Positions 6,472 through 12,581 of a stretch of DNA of 12,581 nt are shown one piece after another. Source of the DNA: JBGTIS01 sp041745535 (lineage in GTDB: Bacteria > Bacteroidota > Bacteroidia > Cytophagales > Cyclobacteriaceae); assembly GCA_041745535.1 (NCBI GenBank), contig JBGTIS010000152.1, positions 1-12,581 on the forward strand, given 5' to 3'. The notes below the pieces were generated by a model. The model did no database searches and had not been told where the DNA came from. It worked only from the letters and a program-made list of their open reading frames with translations. Numbering within the stretch: position 1 is the first letter of the stretch; every line of letters starts with the position of its first letter. The position numbers and the translations under genes are program-made.

Positions 6472-7581
6472 ATGTCACTTCTCCTTCGTTTCTTTTTTTT
6501 TATAACCCTGTCCATGATCATTATGCAACCAAGTTATAGCCAGCAAAAAAATACAAAGCCTGTAAAAATCGCTGTTGTTGGTCTGGTACACGACCATGTG
6601 CACTGGATTATGGGGCGGGCCAATCAAGGCGATGTTGAAATTGTAGCCATTGTGGAGCCCAACCAGGAATTGGTACAAAGGTATGCCAAGCAGTATAAAT
6701 TCGATAAGAATCTGGTGTACGACAATTTGGAAGAAATGCTGGATGAGGTGAAACCGGAGGCTGTTACCGCATTTAATTCTATTTACGATCATTTGAAAGT
6801 AGTGCAGGCCTGTGCGCCCCGGGGGGTGCACGTGATGGTAGAAAAACCACTGGCGGTAAGTGTGGCGCACGCTACTGAAATGGCAAAACTGGCGCGGGAG
6901 GCTAACATCCTTTTAATTACCAACTACGAAACTACCTGGTATGGCAGCAACCATACTGCTTATCAGATGATTCATGAAAAAAACATGATTGGCGAAATCA
7001 GAAAAGTAGTGGTACACGATGGGCATAAAGGACCTAAAGAAATTGGGGTAAGCGATGAGTTTTTTGCATGGCTTACTGATCCTGAACTGAATGGGGGCGG
7101 CGCTATTATCGATTTTGGCTGTTATGGTGCCGACCTGATTACCTGGCTGATGCAGGGACAGCGCCCAATTTCGGTTACCGCTGTTACCCAACAGATCAAG
7201 CCGGAAATTTATCCGAAGGTAGACGACGAAGCCACCATTATTCTTACTTATCCTGAAACCCAGGGCATTATTCAGGCATCGTGGAACTGGCCTTATAACC
7301 GGAAAGATATGGAGGTATATGGGCAAACTGGCTACATTATGGCTGACAATAAAACAGATATGCGGGTGCTGGAAAGTAAATCGGGAAAGGAATTGAAAAT
7401 GAAAGCGCGGCCTCCACAGTTTGACGATCCGTTTGCCTATCTGGCCGCATTGGTACGGGGAGAAATAAAAATAGAAGACAATGATTTATCCTCGTTGGAA
7501 ACCAATCTGACTGTAGTAGAAATTCTGGAAGCAGCCAGAACATCCGCATCTTCCGGCAAAACGGTAAAGCTAAAACCATAA
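6472..7581 (+). CDS. Exported Gfo/Idh/MocA-family oxidoreductase
   Basis: Members of this family use NAD(P) to oxidise or reduce sugars and related alcohols, or in some cases to cleave glycosides. A hydrophobic N-terminus (5-20) followed by SYSQQ suggests a Sec signal cut near residue 23 and a periplasmic location. The Rossmann domain begins at KIAVVGLVHDHVHW (32-45); the usual second and third glycines of GxGxxG are replaced by a histidine-rich stretch. The family-defining EKP is intact at 124-126. The C-terminal alpha/beta domain includes GGGAIIDFGCYGADL (208-222), matching the conserved GGG..D.G.H..D region with Cys217-Tyr218 where a histidine is common. The 369-residue length is normal. 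It is followed by the terminator hairpin at 7601-7633 and converges on the DUF4331 pair. The substrate is not identifiable. Confidence 0.85.
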   Translation: MSLLLRFFFFITLSMIIMQPSYSQQKNTKPVKIAVVGLVHDHVHWIMGRANQGDVEIVAIVEPNQELVQRYAKQYKFDKNLVYDNLEEMLDEVKPEAVTAFNSIYDHLKVVQACAPRGVHVMVEKPLAVSVAHATEMAKLAREANILLITNYETTWYGSNHTAYQMIHEKNMIGEIRKVVVHDGHKGPKEIGVSDEFFAWLTDPELNGGGAIIDFGCYGADLITWLMQGQRPISVTAVTQQIKPEIYPKVDDEATIILTYPETQGIIQASWNWPYNRKDMEVYGQTGYIMADNKTDMRVLESKSGKELKMKARPPQFDDPFAYLAALVRGEIKIEDNDLSSLETNLTVVEILEAARTSASSGKTVKLKP

Positions 7582-7592
7582 GCCATCCATTA

Positions 7593-7633
7593 TAAAAAAA
7601 ATATCCTGACAGAATCAAAGTCTGTCAGGATAT
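7593..7633 (-). terminator. Intrinsic terminator of the DUF4331 unit
   Basis: ATATCCTGACAGA (7601-7613) and TCTGTCAGGATAT (7621-7633) form a perfect 13-bp stem with a 7-nt loop. On the minus strand the hairpin is followed by eight T (A8 at 7593-7600), the layout of an intrinsic terminator, 30 bp after the stop of the 942-residue gene. On the plus strand only a mixed AT stretch follows, but the stem sits 20 bp after the oxidoreductase stop and may serve both genes. Confidence 0.85.
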
Positions 7634-7662
7634 CTATTATAAAATCGGCTTATAAAAATTAA

Positions 7663-10491
7663 TTAGTTTTTAATAATTCTGAATACGCTTGGTTTCGCGT
7701 TTTCAGGGGCAACTTTTATCAGATAGTTTCCGGGTTGCAGGTTAAAATCACTAACCCCAACTTCTACTACCGACTGGGCACTTACCTTCTTATTGAAGGT
7801 TCCCATCATTTTTCCTCCCATATCATAAATGTAAACCTTTACGTTTGTATCCTGTTTGCCAGCGTAATTAAACATAAAGCTTTCAGGTACCGGATTCGGA
7901 TAAATTTGTAGAGAAGTAAAATTTCCCACATTACCTTCATTTTCTACGCTTAAGGCATCAGTTTTATTGAAAGCGCCTTTGGCAGTAGCCTGTGAAGATT
8001 GGGTGTCGGTAATTTCAAAAGTAATGGTCATCGATTTGCCTTTCATGCCTTTAGCCATTGCTTCGGTATAAGGAGTAGCCGTAACGGTATACATGCCAGG
8101 CGTTACGATCCAGTCATTATAAGCTCCGGGAGGCGAGTCACCGGCCAAAGCATAAGGAAACACGTTTTCAACTCTGAAGTTTTTCTTATCGTTCAATCCG
8201 AACATTACACTTCCTACTTCCCAGGGACTGGTGTTGGCCCTGATATTCAGATTAGGCGTTCCTACATGCGCCAGGTCGATCACATCACCATCGTTTATTT
8301 CCATGATGTCTTCGTCGGTATCAGCATTAATAAGGGTAAAACTCATTACTGCCTGCATGTTGGTTACCGTAAAATTAATAGTTAATGCTGTACCCATATC
8401 ACCTTTTTCGTTTGCTTTGGTAAAAGGAGTTGCCGTTAACTTATATTTTCCGGCTTTCAGATCAACCGTACCGTAATTTCCGGGCGGGCTGTCACCACCA
8501 AGCGCATAAGGAAATACATTCTCTGTTCTGAAGTTTTTGCTGGTATTTAAGCTAAACTTCACGCTTCCCACTTCCTGAGGATTGGTATTTGCCCTGATAT
8601 TCAGTTTTTTAGGCAGTTCTGTCAGATTCAATACGTCGCCTTCTTTAAGCGGGCCGATATCTTCACCTGTTTCAGCATTTACCAGGGTGAAGCTTACCAC
8701 AGAATTGCCTATAGGAGTGGGAGGTAATACTTCCGGTTGCTCATACATGATTTCTTTTCCAGTACCTACACCTGTTCCAATCCAGGGCGAAGCCAAATAC
8801 GGAAATTCATGTTTGAATTCGGTATCGTTAGCTTCTATGCCAGTGGAATAAGTAAGCACATCCAACAAGTCCTGTGTTACAGGATTTGCATCGCCAGCAG
8901 TATAATCATCGTAAAAAAGCCCGATAGCAGCCAGAGCCACCCCACTCACAGCTTGTAATTCAATGCGAGTCACATCATCTTCCAGTCTTCTGCCATTGGG
9001 GAAACCATCCATGTTAGGAATAAATTCCAGGTCGGTAGTAGTATTATATGCAGGATCGGTAAGACCCAGCACAGCAGCCTGCACAATCCCCAGTGAGGAG
9101 AATTTCTCATGATCTCTGGGTGTAGGTGGTACAGCCATGTTGAGTCTTAACATATCGCCACCAGTAGGCAGGAAGTTATTGATAAAAGGCTTGCCTTCGG
9201 CCAAAGGGTTTCCGTTTTTACCGGTAGCCAGTTGGTAAGGAGCCAGATTGGGTACACCCGTATGGAAGATAGGCCACAGGTCAACAGAACGAGGTTTTCC
9301 AGGGCCAGGCAACAGCAAGGTACCGAAAACAGCATCGTCCAGGGCAGTACCAGCCAGAGCGGGATTGCCTTTCAGACCGAACAAACCATCCTGCTGATTG
9401 CCAAAGTCGAACATTTGCAGGGAGTTTCTCTGGATGCGAAGCGCGGCGAAAGCAGGCACAGCAGAGCCAAAGAAGTCGTCGTCCATGTACAAGGCTAACT
9501 CAGGGTTATAGAAGAATTCAAAAGACTGAGGGTCTTCATTATAAGGAGTTAACGAGTTCCATTGGTCTTTGTACCAGATGGGCATCACTGCTTCGTTATT
9601 CAGGGGCATACCCAAACGGGATACCTGCACCCATTCATCAGAAAAAGACTCAGTTCCGTCACCTTCTAAAGTTCTGATTCGCTGACGGCTGGCAGAAGCC
9701 CACACACCGATTACATAATCAGGGTCCAGAATATTGGCCGCCATACTTACATCTTTGCCATCTTTTTGCAAATCAGCAATATCTACCTGAATTACGATGG
9801 AGCTTACATTATAATGAGAAAGACCATCGCGGGGGGTGCTGGTTTGTCTGGGCGCATCACCCAAGTCAAAAATACCACCTAAATCAACAAAGAATGGGTC
9901 ATCAGTAGGTCCGCAGAATACTTTCTCGCCGGTAGAAGCTGTGGTAATCGCAGCGGCCATCAGATCGTCGTAAGTAGTCCCAAGGCCCGCGGCACTCTCG
10001 ATAGAGCGTGGGCCAATGTTGGGTGGCGGTACCACACCATTGCTGATAATGGTGCTGAATGATTTACCCCCATCCATACTTTTCTCTAAGGTATAGGTTG
10101 CTTTTAAATTTTGCTTGCCTAAACGGATGTTGAAAAAGGTAGTAGGATCTTCGTTGGTTTTGGTGAACATTACCCGATACACGATATCGTCACCAGTAGT
10201 AGCGGTATTGTTGTCGATGTGAATTTCGTAGCGGATATTTTCGCCGAAGTTGTAATAATTCGGGCCACCATGTGGCAACTGCGCCGGAATATAACTGGCT
10301 ATAATGGTGATCTTATTCGGATCGTCAGGGCTTCGGAATACATATAAGTCTGTATTGTCGGCAAGTGGATCGTTAGCGATGAGCGGTGCTTCCCTGTGAC
10401 TGGACGCATAAACCTGCGAGGCCAATCCCGTCAGCAGAAGCATGACCCAGAGGGCTAACTTATCCTGGAAGATATTATATAAATATTTCAT
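7663..10491 (-). CDS. DUF4331 protein with two Ig-like repeats and a T9SS sorting tail
   Basis: This 942-residue secreted protein opens with a Sec signal ending SQVYA (cut near residue 29) and the DUF4331 hallmark SSHREAPLI followed by DPLADNTDLY. DUF4331 spans about 30-570; its function is unknown. Two homologous Ig-like repeats follow, about 598-710 and 714-828, each with a SFTLxNA start, an NIRANT..xEVGSV core and an ENVFPYAL.GDSPPG segment. Residues about 858-942 form a type IX secretion (Por) sorting domain: LQIYPNPVPESF at 861-872, VYIYDMGGKMMG, and a GNYLIKV end. Export through the outer membrane by T9SS and surface attachment or release are therefore expected. The gene lies 27 bp downstream of its 593-residue paralogue. 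Residues 342-525 are identical to that protein, with nearly identical DNA. Confidence 0.88.
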   Translation of the reverse strand: MKYLYNIFQDKLALWVMLLLTGLASQVYASSHREAPLIANDPLADNTDLYVFRSPDDPNKITIIASYIPAQLPHGGPNYYNFGENIRYEIHIDNNTATTGDDIVYRVMFTKTNEDPTTFFNIRLGKQNLKATYTLEKSMDGGKSFSTIISNGVVPPPNIGPRSIESAAGLGTTYDDLMAAAITTASTGEKVFCGPTDDPFFVDLGGIFDLGDAPRQTSTPRDGLSHYNVSSIVIQVDIADLQKDGKDVSMAANILDPDYVIGVWASASRQRIRTLEGDGTESFSDEWVQVSRLGMPLNNEAVMPIWYKDQWNSLTPYNEDPQSFEFFYNPELALYMDDDFFGSAVPAFAALRIQRNSLQMFDFGNQQDGLFGLKGNPALAGTALDDAVFGTLLLPGPGKPRSVDLWPIFHTGVPNLAPYQLATGKNGNPLAEGKPFINNFLPTGGDMLRLNMAVPPTPRDHEKFSSLGIVQAAVLGLTDPAYNTTTDLEFIPNMDGFPNGRRLEDDVTRIELQAVSGVALAAIGLFYDDYTAGDANPVTQDLLDVLTYSTGIEANDTEFKHEFPYLASPWIGTGVGTGKEIMYEQPEVLPPTPIGNSVVSFTLVNAETGEDIGPLKEGDVLNLTELPKKLNIRANTNPQEVGSVKFSLNTSKNFRTENVFPYALGGDSPPGNYGTVDLKAGKYKLTATPFTKANEKGDMGTALTINFTVTNMQAVMSFTLINADTDEDIMEINDGDVIDLAHVGTPNLNIRANTSPWEVGSVMFGLNDKKNFRVENVFPYALAGDSPPGAYNDWIVTPGMYTVTATPYTEAMAKGMKGKSMTITFEITDTQSSQATAKGAFNKTDALSVENEGNVGNFTSLQIYPNPVPESFMFNYAGKQDTNVKVYIYDMGGKMMGTFNKKVSAQSVVEVGVSDFNLQPGNYLIKVAPENAKPSVFRIIKN
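8919..9468 (-). repeat. Near-identical tract shared with 10701-11250 (copy A)
   Basis: This 550-bp part of the 942-residue gene aligns without gaps to 10701-11250 at a constant offset of 1782 bp. By eye about 12 positions differ, and none changes an amino acid (residues 342-524 here). Outside both edges the two genes diverge abruptly in DNA and protein. A gene-conversion tract is the simplest reading. Confidence 0.8.
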
Positions 10492-10518
10492 TTCTAGGTA
10501 GTAATTTAAAAGTTAGAA

Positions 10519-12300
10519 TTAGTTTAAAGCCTGATTAGGATCGGCTTCTATTCCGCTCCAGGGCAAAGCCACATAAGGAAACTCAGGTCTGAAATCAGTG
10601 TCGTTGGTTTCTACTCCGGTGGAATAGTTTAGCACATTGATCAAAAGATTGGTAACTGGTGAAGCGTTTGGATTGGAGGCATCAAAATCATCATACCAAA
10701 GCCCGATAGCAGCCAGTGCCACCCCACTTACAGCCTGTAATTCAATGCGAGTCACATCATCTTCCAGTCTTCTGCCATTGGGGAAACCATCCATATTAGG
10801 AATAAATTCCAGGTCGGTAGTAGTATTGTAAGCAGGATCGGTAAGACCCAGCACAGCAGCCTGCACAATCCCCAGTGAGGAGAATTTCTCATGATCTCTG
10901 GGTGTAGGTGGTACAGCCATGTTGAGTCTTAACATATCGCCACCAGTAGGCAGGAAGTTATTGATAAAAGGTTTGCCTTCGGCCAAAGGATTTCCGTTTT
11001 TACCGGTAGCCAGTTGGTAAGGAGCCAGGTTGGGTACACCCGTATGGAAGATAGGCCACAGGTCAACAGAACGAGGTTTGCCAGGGCCAGGCAACAGCAA
11101 GGTACCGAAAACAGCATCGTCCAGGGCAGTACCAGCCAGAGCGGGATTGCCTTTCAAACCGAACAAACCATCCTGCTGATTGCCAAAGTCGAACATTTGC
11201 AGGGAGTTTCTCTGGATGCGAAGCGCGGCGAAAGCAGGCACAGCAGAACCAAATAGGTCATCGTCCATATAAAGGGCGAGTTCAGGATTATAGAAATACT
11301 CGAAGAACGCAGGGTCTTCTGTGTAAGGAGTCAAGGAATTCCAGTAATCTTTTTGTCCGATAGGAATAACCGCTTCATTGGTTAAAGGCATGCCCAAACG
11401 AGATACCTGCACCCAATCGCCTGATTCAGTAGGATTGCTTCCATCCAAACTTAGCGTTTTGATAGCACGCCGGCTGGCAGAAGCCCACACACCGATTACA
11501 TAATCAGGGTCCAGAATATTGGCTGTCATGCTGGCATCTTTACCATCTTTTTGAAGGCTGGCAATATCAACTTCAATAGCGATGGTATGAATATTATACT
11601 GGGCCAACCCATCTCTTACAATATTACCATTGTTTTGTCTGGGCGCATCACCAAGGTCAAAGATGCCACCTAAATCAACAAAGAAAGGGTCATCAGCCGG
11701 TCCACAGTATACTTTCTCACCAGTAGAAGCCATAGTAACCGCGCTGGTTACCAATGCATCATAAGAAGTACCCAATCCTACTCCGCTTTGAATAGAGCGC
11801 GGACCAATATTAGGAGGAGGCACGATGCCATCAGTCACAACCGCAGTGAATGAATTACCACCATCCGTACTTTTTTCCATGGTGTAAGTCGTTTTCAGGT
11901 TTTGCTGACCCAGCCTGATGTTGAAGAAGGTAGTAGGATCTTCATTCATTTTGGTAAACATAAACCGGTACACGATATCATCACCAGTAGTGGCGGTATT
12001 GTTATCAATGTGAATTTCGTAGCGGATGTTTTCGCCGAAGTTGTAGTAGTTAGGTCCGCCCTGTGGTAATTCGGCCGGAATGTAATTAGCTATAATAACA
12101 ATTTTGTTCAGATCAAATGGGCTTCTAAAAGCATAGAGATCAGTGTTGTCAGCTAATGGATCGTTCGAGATGAGCGGAGCCTCGCGATGGCTGGATGCTT
12201 TTGCATCCAGATGGATTCCCCAAAAAACAGCAAAGACCATACATACCCGTATGAGCCTCGATGCAATTGGGTTAAAATTGTCAGAGGTACTTGTTTTCAT
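10519..12300 (-). CDS. DUF4331 protein, exported, without sorting tail
   Basis: This 593-residue paralogue starts with a long signal region ending DAKA (cut near residue 35), then the same SSHREAPLI and DPLADNTDLY hallmark as its neighbour. It is essentially one DUF4331 domain and ends shortly after the PEFPYVALPW segment, where the 942-residue protein continues into its Ig-like repeats. It has no T9SS tail, so it should stay in the periplasm or leave by another route. Over the first 215 mature residues it is about 80% identical to its neighbour by eye, and residues 351-534 are completely identical. It is the first gene of a likely two-gene transcript. The ATG at 12300 follows an AT-rich leader without a Shine-Dalgarno site. 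Function is unknown. Confidence 0.87.
   Translation of the reverse strand: MKTSTSDNFNPIASRLIRVCMVFAVFWGIHLDAKASSHREAPLISNDPLADNTDLYAFRSPFDLNKIVIIANYIPAELPQGGPNYYNFGENIRYEIHIDNNTATTGDDIVYRFMFTKMNEDPTTFFNIRLGQQNLKTTYTMEKSTDGGNSFTAVVTDGIVPPPNIGPRSIQSGVGLGTSYDALVTSAVTMASTGEKVYCGPADDPFFVDLGGIFDLGDAPRQNNGNIVRDGLAQYNIHTIAIEVDIASLQKDGKDASMTANILDPDYVIGVWASASRRAIKTLSLDGSNPTESGDWVQVSRLGMPLTNEAVIPIGQKDYWNSLTPYTEDPAFFEYFYNPELALYMDDDLFGSAVPAFAALRIQRNSLQMFDFGNQQDGLFGLKGNPALAGTALDDAVFGTLLLPGPGKPRSVDLWPIFHTGVPNLAPYQLATGKNGNPLAEGKPFINNFLPTGGDMLRLNMAVPPTPRDHEKFSSLGIVQAAVLGLTDPAYNTTTDLEFIPNMDGFPNGRRLEDDVTRIELQAVSGVALAAIGLWYDDFDASNPNASPVTNLLINVLNYSTGVETNDTDFRPEFPYVALPWSGIEADPNQALN
10701..11250 (-). repeat. Near-identical tract shared with 8919-9468 (copy B)
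   Basis: This is the partner of the tract in the downstream gene and covers residues 351-533 of the 593-residue protein. There are no insertions or deletions relative to copy A, and the roughly 12 substitutions are all silent. Synonymous sites elsewhere in the two genes differ far more often. Confidence 0.8.
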
Positions 12301-12403
12301 AATGTGATTTTTTAAGATTTAGAAAAATAGGAATGACCTTGGACAATCACCTACGAAGTAAAGTGCGTTTTTGGATTGCATATATTTCAATATTTTTTTG
12401 TTC

Positions 12404-12581
12404 TAAGCTCGACTTTAGCCTTTTGTGAATACGGTAAAAACCTTCAAAACAACTCACAGGAGGTTTTTTTTAAATTTTTAACCTCCCCATTTCAACAGGA
12501 TGTTAAAAATTAAATGTAGAAATATGCCTTATTTCATCTGAGTGGCAATTGATGCTTTTCATAATGCTAAAGTCGAGCTAA
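12404..12581. mobile_element. MITE-like element bounded by inverted repeats
   Basis: TAAGCTCGACTTTAGC (12404-12419) is the reverse complement of 12566-12581 at 15 of 16 positions, including a perfect 14-bp core (12406-12419 with 12566-12579). The similarity fades inward. The enclosed DNA has no coding frame of note but contains a hairpin GGAGGTT (12459-12465) with AACCTCC (12480-12486). Length of about 178 bp, terminal inverted repeats and lack of coding fit a miniature inverted-repeat element. The window ends at the repeat, so a target-site duplication cannot be checked. It lies about 100 bp upstream of the DUF4331 unit. Confidence 0.5.

Noticed and set aside
9147..9335. Plus- and minus-strand open frames within the DUF4331 genes that recur in both copies (also near 10929-11256)
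   Set aside because: They recur only because the two genes share a near-identical tract; the DUF4331 frame explains the conservation and the differences are silent in that frame.
12321..12328. Minus-strand TATTTTTC as a -7 box for the DUF4331 unit
   Set aside because: It has one mismatch, lies about 20 bp from the start codon, and has no -33 element at a convincing distance.

Overview
The window looks like a chromosomal segment of a Bacteroidota bacterium, most likely of the Cytophagales type. This is inferred from a type IX secretion (T9SS) C-terminal sorting domain, several lipoprotein or Sec signal peptides, Ig-like repeats seen mainly in this phylum, gene starts mostly preceded by AT-rich sequence rather than Shine-Dalgarno sites, and -7 boxes of the TAnnTTTG type. 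No species-level marker is present.

Layout. Bases 1-1089 hold no intact gene. They contain the frameshifted 5' part of a Tn5-like (IS4-family) transposase on the minus strand, then three separate palindromic elements: a branched REP-like fold (443-520), a hairpin built from heptamer repeats (617-692) and a GC-rich element of about 144 bp with inverted ends (864-1007). Bases 1090-2073 carry a two-gene plus-strand unit, a divergent peptide deformylase followed by a DinB-fold protein. A large minus-strand lipoprotein (2099-4372) joins a degenerate peptidase-like region to a GH113-like glycoside hydrolase domain. Divergent from it lies an alkaline phosphatase pseudogene (4503-5217) that keeps its true beginning, a central active-site piece and apparently its true end, but has lost the segments between. 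After a heptamer hairpin come a convergent small exported NTF2-like protein (minus), a LOG-family nucleotide hydrolase (plus) and an exported Gfo/Idh/MocA oxidoreductase (plus).

The right third is a tandem pair of DUF4331 genes read leftwards. The first (593 aa) is a plain exported DUF4331 protein. The second (942 aa) has the same domain plus two Ig-like repeats and a T9SS tail. Across about 550 bp the two copies are nearly identical in DNA, with no gaps and about 12 differences counted by eye, while the flanks have diverged. That pattern suggests recent gene conversion. A perfect 13-bp hairpin with an A/T tract terminates the pair. Upstream, the last 178 bp of the window are bounded by a near-perfect 16-bp inverted repeat, so a small MITE-like element probably sits just upstream of this unit.

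No CRISPR array, tRNA or rRNA was recognised, and no defence or biosynthetic cluster is evident. The points most worth a second look are the gene-conversion tract, the skeleton of the phosphatase gene, the peptidase-like/GH113 fusion, and the set of unrelated palindromic elements, two of which share a 7-bp internal period.
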